This document shows, in pieces, positions 47,986 through 58,627 of a stretch of 64,000 nucleotides of DNA. Below the pieces are notes generated by a model. It saw nothing but the letters and a program-made list of their open reading frames with translations. It had not been told where the DNA came from and searched no databases. Both the position numbers and the translations under genes were made by a program. Numbering within the stretch: the stretch's first letter is position 1; every line of letters starts with the position of its first letter. The stretch comes from Orientallactaga sibirica (lineage: Eukaryota; Chordata; Mammalia; Rodentia; Dipodidae): contig JAEOAD010000052.1 in the NCBI GenBank assembly GCA_036365145.1, forward strand, positions 16,289,501 to 16,353,500, written 5' to 3'.

Positions 47986-48674
47986 GTCAGCAAGTAGTTC
48001 AGATTGCCTGCTCTCAGCCTTTCCCAGGCTTCTCTGCCCTTGAGCCCTCCTCCTCAAAGAAAAGGACTCTCCAGGACTGCATTTACTCTAGCAAATTATT
48101 GTTTCTAGATGGCTTGGGACCAAAGCCGTGTCATTTACTGTAGTCTCCGCATGCAGGCTGTGGGCCAACAGGATGCTTTGGGACACTGCAGGGTCCCAGA
48201 AAGAGGCCACAGAGTTTGTCACCAGCAGTGTTGAGTCTATGTAGATCCAAAGACTCCAATGGATGTGTAGCGATCCACCTCTTTCACCTGCTCTGAGCCA
48301 CTTCCCATGTGTGCAGTGGTAAGTTGGGCAGGGAGAGAACCCATGAGAGGCCGAGACTGTCTCTATCCCCCTCCACTGAAACATCCAACTGAAGGCACTG
48401 CTTAAGGAGTATGGGATGGATTCCATCCACCCATTGCTTTGGGAAAAGAGACCCTGTAATATCCACAAACTCTGTACCTCAATTTCTGTAATAACCCAAT
48501 GTAGCTCTAGCACCCATTCTTCAAAATGAGATATTACATGTTTCCTAAGATTTCTTTTTTTTTGTATTTAACAATTAGAACGTGATGGAGAATCAACCCT
48601 GATTATATCTAACAAATATCTTCTATGTTGAGTACCTTCTATAGTCTACACTTCACTCCAGGGATGGCCACTGA

Positions 48675-48770
48675 AACCTCACTCTGTGATGGTACTATTA
48701 TTCTTCTCATTTTACAGATATGAAAACTGAGGATCGAATAATGAACTAGGATTAAGTTTGGTGGCCAAGG
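48675..48770 (+). repeat. MIR
   Basis: The blocks ctcattttacagatatgaaa and ctgaggatcgaataatg are MIR end sequence. Confidence 0.6.
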
Positions 48771-48961
48771 AACAGTGTTTTAAGTAAGATAGCTGGCAAG
48801 ATTGCTAGAAGTTTTGCATTCTTCTTTATTATTAATATTCAATGACTCAGTGCTACAGAATAAACTTAGGACCTTAGACCTTCTAGGCAAGTTCTCTACC
48901 AGTGAGCTTCATAACCTACCCTTTTGTATATTTATTTATCTAATGTGTAAATGTCAGATAC

Positions 48962-48979
48962 CCTTCCTTCCTCCCTCCC

Positions 48980-49015
<36 letters not shown>

Positions 49016-49243
49016 TTTCTTTCTTAGAGAGAAAGAGTGAAAGAAGGATGGAGGGAGAGAATGGGCATGCCAGGGCCTTCAGCTGCTGCAAAAAACTCAG
49101 ATGCGTGTGTCCCCTTGTGTGCATGTGAGATATTGCATGTTTATGTCACTGTGCGTATGGCTTATGTGGGACCTGGAGATTTGAACAGGAATTCTTAGGC
49201 TTTGCAGGCAAGTGCCTTAAGCACTAAGCCATCTCTCCAGCCC
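48962..49243 (-). repeat. DIP-type SINE, long variant, with (TTTC)n
   Basis: Flanked by tcagatac at 48954-48961 and 49244-49251. It contains the extra segment in diverged form (ccccttgtgtgcatgtgaga). Confidence 0.88.
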
Positions 49244-49499
49244 TCAGATACTAGTTCTAAGACTCCATGACACCAGGGACCCAGGTTCCTTTTACTTGTG
49301 GCTTTATGTTTCATTCTCAAGATCACCTCATTGTCCCATTTAGATCTTCCCAGAAGTTGCCTGTCCTCTTCAGATCACATCTCACTGGCCAGAACCTAGT
49401 CATGTGGCCACTAGCAGTAAAAGAAACTAGGAAATGTAGTGTTCATTTTGGATGATCTGCTGCCTAGCTAAAAATTGACATCTTATTACAATAAAGTCA

Positions 49500-49600
49500 G
49501 TTATGGGTGGTGAAGAGCATTGATTTCCTATAAAGTCTGACTGCTTGGGTTTAGTCACATCTCCTTCACTTTCTAAGTGTGAGTCTGGGTAGCTCTTTCA
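49500..49600 (+). repeat. MIR (tentative)
   Basis: It shows agtctgactgcttgggttta and cttcactttctaagtgtgag. Confidence 0.5.
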
Positions 49601-49670
49601 TTTATTTATTCAACAATTATTCATTGAGATTGCTTTTTAGTAGGCCTTATTCTCAGAAATGGGAATATGG

Positions 49671-49909
49671 GGGCTGGAGAGATGGCTTAGCAGTTGAGGT
49701 GCCTGCCTGTTAAGCCTAAGAATGCCAGTTTGAGTCTCCAGGTCCCACGTGTAGACAGATGCAAAGTGACACAAAGGTGCAATGCTGCACTTGCCCACAA
49801 GGGAGCGTACACATCCGGAGTTCATTCACAGTGGCTGAGAGGCCGCTGGCGTGCCCATTCTCTCTCTCTCTCTCTCTCTCCCTGATTTTCTCCAAAAAGA
49901 AAAAAGAAA
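49671..49909 (+). repeat. DIP-type SINE, long variant
   Basis: Flanks agaaatgggaatatgg (49655-49670) and agaaatggggatatgg (49910-49925). The extra segment is present (cttgcccacaagggagcgta). Confidence 0.93.
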
Positions 49910-49949
49910 AGAAATGGGGATATGGGGCTAGAGGGAGTATTACTTCATA

Positions 49950-50207
49950 CTCGTATTTCTTTGAGGGCATAGCCGGAGTTCTCAAAGCCATCCTGCCAGT
50001 GGCACAACTACAAGGATCACTGTCCCATATCCCTGAGGAGGTGGGACACATGGCCCAGATCACTCAGGCAGCTACTTTACAACAGGGTAGGACTGGCACT
50101 CAAGGGATTCTGGTGCTAAATTCAGGCCACTATTCAGTCATCTACACTGTTCAACCCCTGGCCACCAAAACACAATCTGGTTTCTGAGTTCTGAGATGGA
50201 GATTTCC
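49950..50207 (+). repeat. MIR-like sequence
   Basis: The text cctgaggaggtgggacacat followed by cccagatcactcaggcag resembles the MIR core. A second MIR-like stretch continues after the L1 fragment at 50548-50770. Confidence 0.5.
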
Positions 50208-50221
50208 TTAGCACAGAGTTT

Positions 50222-50533
50222 TTTTTTTTATTTATTTTTTTAATATATATTTTTATTTATATTATTTTGATTTTACATTCATAGTATTGGTTCCCTTGTC
50301 CTCTTCCCTGTCCTCCCTCTTTCAAAGGGACCCTCGTCAATGCGGAATGTGGGTCATGCATTGTGAGGTTAGTCAAGAGTTCTGGGGGGTAGGCCCCAGA
50401 CTCTGTGCATAATGCCTCAACTATGACTCTAACAATCTTTCCACCCCCTCTTCTGCAAGTTTCCCTGAGCCACATTGGGGTCATTTTAGTTCTGCTTCAG
50501 TGATGAGGTTTTGGGAGCCTCTGTGTCACTGGA
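50222..50533 (-). mobile_element. L1 3' end, 5'-truncated, with target duplication
   Basis: Flanked by ttagcacagagttt (50208-50221) and ttagtacagagttt (50534-50547). The inside matches the L1 3'UTR at 42380 and 90. It inserted in the intron 460 bp before the CIB4 exon at 50993. Confidence 0.88.
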
Positions 50534-50992
50534 TTAGTACAGAGTTTGACAGGTCAGATTAGCCGGGTTTGAATCCCTACCTATCTGCTTTCTGGCCATG
50601 TAGAAAAACCATGCAACACCCCCTAACCTCAGTTTTTTCTTAGTAAAATTAAGACTGATAAGAGATGTGAGGATTCAATGACTTAAAATGGGCAAAGCTC
50701 TCAGGACACATTTGAGCACTGGATGTACTCAACCAGTGCTTATGATTATTGTTATTTCTGTCATGTTACTTAGTGTTACATCTGTCTACAGACACCCTGC
50801 TGCCATATACCCTGCCCTACAAACCTGCCCAGACCCCCATGTCCTAGATTCTAGACCTATCTGTGGGCATCTGGGTCCTGTTCAGCCTCCCCCAAAACTG
50901 ATGGAATCTACACCATGGGCCAGGGACTCTTCAAGGCTACTTCCTACTCAACCTCCAAGTCCTTCACCAAGGGCTCTTCCTTCTCTCTGCAG

Positions 50993-51102
50993 ATTTTAAT
51001 GAGAATGGTTTCATTGATGAGGAGGACCTGCAGAAGATTGTACTACGATTGCTGAACAGCGATGACGTGTCTGAGGACCTGCTGATGGACCTCACGCATC
51101 AC
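50993..51102 (+). CDS. CIB4: CIB4 exon carrying EF-hand 3
   Basis: The exon starts after ctctgcag with two bases completing the Asp codon split from the previous exon, 15.4 kb upstream. It reads [20 protein letters not shown] and continues to LLMDLTHH. The EF-hand loop [12 protein letters not shown] has Asp at position 1, Asn at 3 and 5, Asp at 9 and Asp, not Glu, at 12. In CIB1 an Asp at this last position favours Mg2+; that the same holds here is inference. The exon ends in phase 0 at cac. The donor is cac|gtgtgt, a weak match to the consensus, but no other GT keeps the frame: reading through gives Val-Cys-Thr-stop. Joining to the next exon restores HHVLSESD, as in CIB4. Confidence 0.93.
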
Positions 51103-51600
51103 GTGTGTACATAGAGGTAGAAGGTGGGGCCTGTAGACTAGTGGTCACCCAAAACACTGTCTTGGGAATAGATCCAAGGTCAGGCCTGAAGCAGCTGCCA
51201 TGGCACTAGAGGAACCCTGAGAAGTGGGCACACAACTGGAGGAAACTACCCCTCAACTGTTTATCCTTACAACAAGAACTTTCCAGGATTCCCACAACAG
51301 TATGTCCCACCCACCCACTCTGGAACTTCCCACCACATGGTCACTGAAAACAGCTGGCTCTACAGGAGCTTAGCATCAAGTGGACATTTCACAATTCCCC
51401 ACCCCCCATGTTATCTTAAGCATCACATCTTGGAATGAGGTGGCATGGATATAGCCCCAAAAGCCCAAGATGGGCCATGGGCCCATATGTTCTCACATTG
51501 TGGAAAATCTTTAAATGTGTCTTTCTGGATTGGAAGGATTCTGGAAGGAACCAGAAAACCAGAAGCACTACTGACAACTTAATACCTCCTGCCAGACTTG

Positions 51601-51734
51601 GTATATCAGTTATTTTCTCATTGCTGCGGACAATTACCTGATAAGAAGCAACTTAAGGAAGGAAGGGGTTGATTTTGGCATACAGTTCAAGAGGGTAGGG
51701 TCCATTATGGTGGGGAAGGCATGGCAGGTCCCAT
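51601..51734. repeat. Dispersed repeat X, left part
   Basis: From gtatatcagttattttctca to gggaaggcatggcaggtccc. Continues at 51893-52150 after a B1 insertion. Confidence 0.55.
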
Positions 51735-51892
51735 CTTTTTTTTTTTTTTTTTTTTCCTTGAGGTAGGGTTTCACACTAGCCCAGGCTGACCCGGAATTCA
51801 CTATGTAGTCTCAGGGTGGGCTCAAACTCATGGCAATCCACCTACCTCTGCCTCCCAAGTGCTGGGATTAAAGGTGTGCACCACCATGCCCA
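51735..51892 (-). repeat. B1-type SINE in repeat X
   Basis: Flanked by gcaggtcccat at 51724-51734 and 51893-51903, perfect 11 bp. Confidence 0.95.
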
Positions 51893-52150
51893 GCAGGTCC
51901 CATTTTGTCACATGGGCAGGAAGAAAGCAGAGAACAAACAGGAAGCAGGGCTCAAGGCTTAGCCCTAGTAACCCAATTCCTCCAGCAAGAGTCCACCTCT
52001 AAAAAGTTCCACAACCTTCCCAGACATTTTCATCTGCTGGGGAGCAAGTGCCTATGGGGGACATTTTTTTATGTAAGCTATGACACAAGGCTTCTTACAA
52101 GGTATTAATCTTGCTTGTGATTGGCTGATGGGACAATTGGAGGCACACTG
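51893..52150. repeat. Dispersed repeat X, right part
   Basis: It includes aagcagagaacaaacaggaa and acccaattcctccagcaaga. It lies wholly in the 1,275-bp CIB4 intron. Confidence 0.5.
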
Positions 52151-52377
52151 TACCTCACTGCATGTCAGTGATGGAGACCCCAAAGAAAACTTCCCAGGAG
52201 TGAGAATCAGTCATTAGGCCCCTCACCTTAGCTCACACCCCCTCACAGTGCTGTGGGGGAGGGTTCTATGAGACACTGGCATATGGAAGCCCCTCTATAG
52301 GGCATCTCTCTCCCTCCTCCTGTGTTGTATCTCATCATCTGACACAAGGCTCCTCTTAACCTCCTTCCCCACACCAG

Positions 52378-52466
52378 GTTTTGAGTGAGTCAGATCTGGA
52401 CAATGACAATATGCTGTCCTTCTCAGAGTTTGAACATGCAATGGCCAAATCTCCAGATTTCATGAA
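52378..52466 (+). CDS. CIB4: CIB4 exon carrying EF-hand 4
   Basis: Preceded by cacaccag and followed by the strong donor atgaa|gtaagt. It encodes [19 protein letters not shown], then [10 protein letters not shown] and two bases of an Asn codon. The loop [12 protein letters not shown] has Asp at positions 1, 3 and 5, Ser at 9 and the canonical Glu at 12, so it looks competent for calcium. Asn replaces the usual Gly at loop position 6; the human protein, as I recall it, has the same change. The intron before it is 1,275 bp and contains a dispersed repeat with a B1 inserted in it. Confidence 0.94.
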
Positions 52467-52624
52467 GTAAGTTTTTCTGGAAGGGAGGGGCTTCCCTGCA
52501 TAGTAGGAGGCAATAAAAGCCCCCCCTCCAGTTTCCTTGACCAATGGAACATCTCAGTCTTTCCAATGAAGTCATGCATTTGGGGGTACTTTACTGATTC
52601 TCTCAGAATCAGCAAAATTGCAGG

Positions 52625-53095
52625 TTCTGGGCTGGTTCATAGATGGGTCAGTTCATAGAATGCTTGCCTCACAAGCACAAGAACTTGGGTTCAATTCCCA
52701 GAATCCATGGAAAAATGCCAGATGTGGTGGTGCACACTTAAACTTCCAGCACTGGAGAAGAGGAGACAGGAGGATCCCTGGAGCTCCCTGGCCAGCCAGC
52801 CTAGCTTATTAGTGAGCTTCAGGCCATTGAGAGACCATGTCTCTAAAAGGATAGACAGAAGCAGGGCGTGGTGGCGCACGCCTTTAATCCCAGCACTTGG
52901 GAGGCAGAGGTAGGAGGAGCGCCAAGACTACATAGTGAATTCCAGGTCAGCCTGGACCAGAATGAGACCCTATCTCGAAAAACCAGAAAAAAAAAAAAAA
53001 AAGAAAGATAGTGTTCCTGAAGCTGATACCCAAGGTTGCACTATGGCCTACATACACATGCACGCACACATGCATACATGTACCTGCACACAAAA
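52625..53095 (+). repeat. B4-type SINE interrupted by a B1
   Basis: B4 head and middle at 52625-52861 (gaacttgggttcaattccca), B1 at 52863-53001 (gcagggcgtggtggcgcacg), and the B4 CA-rich end at 53004-53095. Confidence 0.8.
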
Positions 53096-53731
53096 CCGCA
53101 ACTTCTGAGAAACGAGATAACCCTGGGGACTAAGATGGGGAATATGCTATTCCAAGCTTTGTAAACCATGTGAGTGGTTGGTATGACCTCAGGGACATGC
53201 CCCCTGATGACCCAAGGCCCACAGGGCTCCAGGTCTGACCTGGGCATTGCCTTGCCACTCTCTCAGAGGTCACTGGGAGCTGGGGATTTTCTCAGGAATG
53301 TAAGGAAACTGGCAGAGGAACTCAGAAGAAAATAGACAATAACCAGAGAAGCAAACAGTTCTACTCTGAGACTTTAAGGGGCTTCAGTGGTCTTCTCTGG
53401 TCCAGACTTCTTTGAAATGATTGGCCCTCTATATTTCCCTGGACATATTACCAGTCTTTTCTGGACCCTTCTAGTCACATCAGTGTATTCCAGAGAGAGG
53501 AAGTCCATACCATGACTGAAGAGCCCTGTAAGAGGAGCCTTCCTAATGCCATTGACAATTGACATATGTCTTCTACACCTTCCCTATTCTGCCCCATGGT
53601 CTCCTTGGTAGGGCGATTTTGATAGCAAGCAAGACTACCCACTCAGGATGGTCTAACAAATCAACCTAAAGGAACACAGAGCAGGGCTCTGTGATCACTG
53701 GACTAGATCCCAGATAGCTGGAGGCTACAGG

Positions 53732-53825
53732 TTCTCTCTCTCTCTCCCTCCCTCCTTCTCCCTCTCTCTGTCTGTCTTTTTCTCTCTCTGTTCCTCCCTC
53801 TTTCCCTTCTTCCTTCCCTTTGTCT
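53732..53825. repeat. (CT)n-rich tract
   Basis: Polypyrimidine simple repeat in the last CIB4 intron. Confidence 0.85.
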
Positions 53826-54373
53826 CTAGGTCTGTCCATACTTAGCTTTCTGCTTCAAGTCAGAAATCTCTACTTTGGCAGATATAGTGCTGTAATGGCC
53901 TCCCTACAGTGGTTAGTTTATATTTATTTCATTTTGAATGACTTTTAGTGACTCCTAAGTAATGTCTTAGCTCTAACTCTAAGAAAGAGTCTGATTGGCC
54001 CAGCGGGGTTATATGTCATCTCCTCTTCCTACCATCCAGATAGAGATGACTCTTCCCTGCTCCAACATGGCTTCCAGAGCTGTGGCTTGGGCATCCTAGA
54101 GGGTTCACACTTGGGACCACCCTTATCCAAAATAATCTCTCTTCCTCCACAATAGCCCCACACAGAATTGAAGGTAGAATCCTATCAGCCTTACAGTTAA
54201 ATCTAAATCACTCCCATTTCTTTACATTTGTTCCAGCACCACGTTTGGAAATTCTTTGTGTTCTGGTAGTGATAAAAACTTGATGAAGGTTTGAGCCATT
54301 ACCTAGAGAAAGGGACCAAGATGAGGGCCATGGAATTGTAGATTTCAGGTAGCTCTGGGGTTCTCTCTTTCAG
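53826..54373. other. End of last CIB4 intron
   Basis: No repeat recognised; ends in the pyrimidine tract before the final exon. Confidence 0.6.
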
Positions 54374-54404
54374 CTCATTTCGGATTCACTTCTGGGGATG
54401 CTGA
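54374..54404 (+). CDS. CIB4: CIB4 last coding exon and stop codon
   Basis: After the acceptor tctctctttcag the exon supplies the last base of the Asn codon and then encodes SFRIHFWGC followed by TGA at 54402-54404. This is the characteristic CIB4 C-terminus: CIB2 and CIB3 end FHIRI, and CIB4 ends with an extra FWGC. The 3'UTR follows directly and is short, about 140 bp to the poly(A) signal. The four exons sum to 372 bp (123 codons plus stop), and all splice phases agree. Confidence 0.93.
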
Positions 54405-54565
54405 AGTGGCTGTTAATGCCTGAACCAGTTGCCTCAAGGGAGACTGAACAGTGGAGTCCACCCATCTCTAATCACTGGGGAAATCTTATTTGAAGTGTGA
54501 CCTGTGTCTGTCCCCTTCACCTATAGAATAGTGTTTACTGAATAAAGCAATGGAAAAGTGTTCTT
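54405..54565 (+). promoter_or_regulatory. CIB4: CIB4 3'UTR with poly(A) signal
   Basis: AATAAA lies at 54541-54546, 137 bp after the CIB4 stop, with a GT-rich stretch (gtgttctt) just downstream. The cleavage site is inferred to be around 54560. This ends the + strand transcript 2.2 kb before the end of the convergent CIMIP2C transcript. Confidence 0.75.
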
Positions 54566-55685
54566 CTAAGCCCAATCACCTGCGCACTACTTTTTGAAAG
54601 CAGGATGTTATGTAGGGAATTTGTATTAAGAATTACTCATTTTAGGGTTTATGTTTAAGAGTTCAAATCTTAATTCATATCAGCACACAAGAGACAAGGC
54701 CAAACGGGGCAAAATTCACTAGGGAAGTACTCGTCCTTTTCTCCTCTGGAATCTCTCCCCTCACTAGGCATCTCCCAGAGCAATGAAACAGAGATGTGCA
54801 CATAGCTGTCATTCCAGCTGGCGCCTGCCTCCCCTGCCCCCCTCCCATGGAAAAGATACTTTGGCCCTACTTGGCACCCTCAGGCCCTTGGGATGAGACC
54901 ATATGTAACCGGCAATCAGAGATTATTTGCTTTGCTATTCAGCCAAGCCCTGGAATGAATTTGGCCCCTCTAGTTATACTTTGGGACTCAGCTGGCTGGG
55001 GACTCTTTGACATAGGAGAAGCCCATCATGGGAACTTGTGAGAACTTCCAGATGCCCATTTGATGGACACATGGTTTTTCTTATTTGCACTGTGCTGGGG
55101 AAGTGGTTAACTACCCCCCCACACAAGGGTTATTTGGACCCCTTGTGCACTTGAAGCCTCTACTTTTAGGTCTTGACTCACCCTTTCAGGGATGATAGGG
55201 TCCAATTGTTTGATAGAGTCTCCTTGATCTAATTTAGGAGGTTCTGGATGGAAGGCTCAGTGGTGTGGGTACACTCCTGACCTAAGGTCCCCATTCCAGT
55301 TCCTATCTATTGGGAGTCTGTCAGTCAATCCTACCCCCTATCCCATCGAACAAAGCCTTCCAAGAGCTGAGAAGCAACTACCTGCTGAGATCAGACCCTA
55401 CAAAGTCACATAGGCCGTGGCACCCACTCCATATGTCCATGTATTTGAATAGTAGCTTATCCCTGGCTCACTCCAGTCACTTCTAGAAATGACCTAAAGG
55501 GTAGATGCCAAATCAACTTTCCCTAGTCAGCCTGGGAAGAATGCAGGATGTAGCTACTTTGAATGAATTTTCCCAAGAACTGCCCTTCTACAGGGTCTCT
55601 TAGAGTCCAAAGACTGTTCCAGTCTCCACATGTAACACAAGCAAGGGGTGGAAAAAAAACAGCACAGTCCAACAGACTTAGGTTC
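54566..55685. other. Intergenic gap between convergent genes, left part
   Basis: No repeat or coding similarity is recognised before the MIR near 55655. Confidence 0.5.
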
Positions 55686-55696
55686 AAATCTTGGCT

Positions 55697-55869
55697 TTGA
55701 AATTGGGCATGGTGGCACATGCCTTTAACCCCAGCACGCAGAAAATAGAAGTAGGATTGCTATGAGTTCAAGGCCACCATGAGATGACATAGTGAATTCC
55801 AGGTCAGCCTGGGCTCCAGTGAGACCCTACCTCAGAAAAACAAACAAACAAACAAACAAACAAACAAAC
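55697..55869 (+). repeat. B1-type SINE in a MIR, perfect 11-bp duplication
   Basis: Flanked by aaatcttggct at 55686-55696 and 55870-55880. Its tail is (CAAA)n. The MIR lies on both sides (55655-55696 and 55881-56005; cagacttaggttcaaatc, attccatgtcttcatcagtg). Confidence 0.95.
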
Positions 55870-56034
55870 AAATCTTGGCTGTGTTACTTCCTGTCTGTAT
55901 GAGCTTTGGCAACTTCCTCAACATCTTAGAAATTCCATGTCTTCATCAGTGATGTGGGATAATACCTCCCTTACCAATTATCAGGTGGACCAAATATTGT
56001 CGTTAGGGCTTCAGTGAGAATTCCTTTCCATCTG

Positions 56035-56440
56035 TGACGGTTTTGATTGTCAACTTAATCAGATTGAGAAAGGACTAGGGTATTAATGAAGCACACCTTG
56101 GGTATGCCTTTGTGGGTTTTTCCAGAGGATTAACTGAGGGAGAGAAATCCACCCTAAAAGTGGACAGCAGTGTCCACTGGCTGGGGTCCTGGACCAAGTA
56201 AAAAGGGGGAAAACAAGCCAAATAAGCATTCTGAGCAATAGCATTCTATTTTTTATGCTTCCTGATCTGTTGAGATGTGGGTAAGCAGCCTCCTGTTACC
56301 ATGGACAGAAGCTAGCCAAGCCTTCCCTCTCCATGATGGACTATATCTCCTGAGCTGTGAGCCAAGATAAACCTTTCTTCCTTTAAGTTGCTTCTTGTCA
56401 AGTATTTGGTCTCAAACAATGAGAAGAATAATTAGTATAC
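56035..56440 (-). mobile_element. MLT2/ERVL-like LTR, reverse
   Basis: Begins tgtgacggttttgattgtca and contains gggtttttccagaggattaa. This is the reverse orientation of the family seen at 38560. The right end lies near aattagtatacc. It ends some 320 bp beyond the inferred CIMIP2C cleavage site. Confidence 0.5.
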
Positions 56441-56759
56441 CATTTCACATCTAGTGAAATTGTTCTAGGGCCACATTACCTCTTCAGACTGAAATAATTG
56501 GGCACCCTCAATTATACCAGTAGAGGCAGTGGGAGGTCTCTGTACCTGAGTGATCTGCCCCTTAGGCAGATTTGTAAGCCTCACTTGCCCTATGCTGGGG
56601 AGCAGCTGGTTGGCCCACAGTAGCTGGGCACTGCTTCTTGGCTTGAATCCCCCAGACGAAGCTCTTCTACCATCTCCTTATGACATGATATTGAGTGCCT
56701 CTTAGGAACACTTTCTTGCTATGCTGAATATCCCTAGGATCCAAAGAAGAGGTGTATTG

Positions 56760-56843
56760 TATGGTTGTGGCTAAAGATTTTATTGTAAGCAAGCCAACCT
56801 GATCAGGGTCAGGGTCAAGGTTCCCAGCATAAGCCACCCGATC
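56760..56843 (-). promoter_or_regulatory. CIMIP2C: CIMIP2C 3'UTR with poly(A) signal
   Basis: The minus strand reads AATAAA at 56784-56779, only about 60 bp after the stop codon. Cleavage is inferred near 56760. The very short 3'UTR fits a germ-cell or ciliary transcript, but this is inference. Confidence 0.7.
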
Positions 56844-56988
56844 TCATGCTCTGAACTCAAAGTAGCAGTCTCTCTTCTGTCGCTCTTGTGAGGAGACCCT
56901 CTTCCCTGAAGGGAAGGTCTGGTAGGTCTTCAGGTTGTCAGGGGACACTCTTAAAAGATGCCATTTCTTCTTCGGGCACAGAGGAGGC
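56844..56988 (-). CDS. CIMIP2C: CIMIP2C last exon and stop codon
   Basis: On the minus strand, tttacccttag is followed by the last base of a Leu codon and then PPLCPKKKWHLLRVSPDNL, KTYQTFPSGKR and a Lys/Arg-rich end finishing RDCYFEFRA and TGA (56844-56846). The C-terminus matches the end of human CIMIP2C closely. The three exons together give 176 residues after the split Gly, which with 25 missing residues equals the 201 of the human protein. The intron between this exon and the previous one is 1,526 bp and holds a GAT/GGT-rich stretch. Confidence 0.93.
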
Positions 56989-57185
56989 CTAAGGGTAAAG
57001 ATGGATTCATTGTCAGGCAATGTGCCTGGAAGGAGAGTGAAGAATGTCCATCACAGCTCCACATGCCCACTTTCAGCTCTGTTGGGACTATAGGCCTTTC
57101 ATCAGTATGATATCTGTTAAATTATCACAACTTGGGGGAAAATGACTTGTATTTGCACAGTGGTTCTGTGGTTAAGAATGAAGCC

Positions 57186-57268
57186 ACAGGTGGTGATGGC
57201 AAAGGCAATGGTGGTAATAGTGGTGATGATGGTGAAGGTAATGATAGTGATGATGGTGGTGGTTGAAC
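57186..57268. repeat. GGT/GAT-rich imperfect microsatellite
   Basis: Repeated ggtgatggtggta-like words in the last CIMIP2C intron. Confidence 0.8.
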
Positions 57269-58514
57269 TCCAAATGGTGATAAACACTCTTGGCCTCAGA
57301 GCTGATCGCTCACCCTCCTCCCAACTACTTGGTTTATATCTGTGCCAGACCTGACATTGTCACTAGCACAAGCTGCCATGCAATTTGAAGAAGGAAGAGA
57401 TCTAGGGGCCTGAAGCTTCAAAGGGGCACATCTGGCAAGAAGGTTTCAGGAGGAGACCTGAAACTTGGAGAGGTTTTGTCTCCAGGGACATACTGGCTCA
57501 GAGCTAACCCACTCAGTAGAGATGGTCGGCCCAGAGACTAGATTTGGCCACAGGAAACATGGATCTCTTTCCAGGCTGATTCTCCAACCAACGAGCCCCC
57601 GAAGCCATGACTAGACTTCAACTTCCCTGTTTTACCAAACATGTTTATTTGTCTTGCAGAGAGGAACTTCCAGAGGCAGTGAAATCATGTCTGTTAACTG
57701 TATGGGAATAGCTTCTGCTTATCTGTAGTAGGATGATGGATGATAAGGTTGGGGCTTATGAGGCAGGCAGGGAGGGATCAGCAAAGGTTAGAAACCTCAG
57801 TTCTGTCTGTTCACCGACATCCTAATGTCTCCTCCCCAGACAAGAAGAGGAGTTGCTAAAATGAGGTTAGGAATGGGATGGAAGCTACTAGCTATCACCG
57901 TAACCCAGCCAGAGGGCACCTGGGAGTAGACTTGTGATCCCTGTGCCTCTGTGACAGAAGAGAGCAACATGGCCTGGATTACCTTCAGGGTAGAGCAGGC
58001 CTTTCCTGGGGTAAGGAGCTCTCCAAGATAGCATCATATGTGAGATACTGGCTGTAATGAACTTTCATATTTTGTTATCTGGCTAGTTGGACTTTCAAGA
58101 TATTTTCAAGTCCCCACTGAGCCCTTCTCAGAATGTCAATCTAAGCGTGCCGGCATTCCCTATTCAGTGTAGTGTTTTGTAGGTCCACCAGAGGGCAGCA
58201 GCAGTGCCAAGTTTGGACTAGTGACTGCAGTTATGAGTGCTTCCTTGCAGGAAGAGTAACCTGGAGAATTCTGCCCTCAAAGGTTATGAAATATGCACTC
58301 AAACTCCCTATGCATGTGATGGGGTAAAAGCACTTCCTGACTCTGCCCGTGCAGGTTCCAAGTGTCCATCTCCCTCCAAAGACTGGTGGAGCCTGGACTT
58401 CCTTACTCTGCAACTACCGCTCTGCACAGCAGGCACTGGCTTTTCAGTCTGGGATCTCTGCAGGTGCCCCGTTTGTTGTTTGTTGTCAGCACAGAGGAAG
58501 GGAAAACCACTCAC
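57269..58514. other. CIMIP2C intron, rest
   Basis: No repeat recognised. The donor at 58513-58514 and acceptor at 56989-56990 (minus strand) bound it. Confidence 0.6.
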
Positions 58515-58627
58515 AGGTCAGTGGGGAGCGGGTACCGGTCCCGCTCCTTCACAGGCAGCACGAAGTAGGGAACACAGGGGACCGTGCCAGTCTTGTCTAG
58601 GTAGTACTTCCGGTGCTGCTGTACTGT
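58515..58627 (-). CDS. CIMIP2C: CIMIP2C internal exon (VQQHRKYY...)
   Basis: On the minus strand, acceptor gagctatag is followed by TVQQHRKYYLDKTGTVPCV, then PYFVLPVKERDRYPLPTD and two bases of a Leu codon, with the strong donor ct|gtgagt. It continues in phase from the FYQ end of the exon at 59695, across an intron of 1,067 bp. Thr stands where the human protein, as I recall it, has Met at the exon start. Longer plus-strand open frames across this region are shadows. Confidence 0.92.

Noticed and set aside
47682..48143. 153-codon plus-strand frame
   Set aside because: Covers the LTR-like sequence from U3 to U5; not a viral or cellular gene that I recognise.
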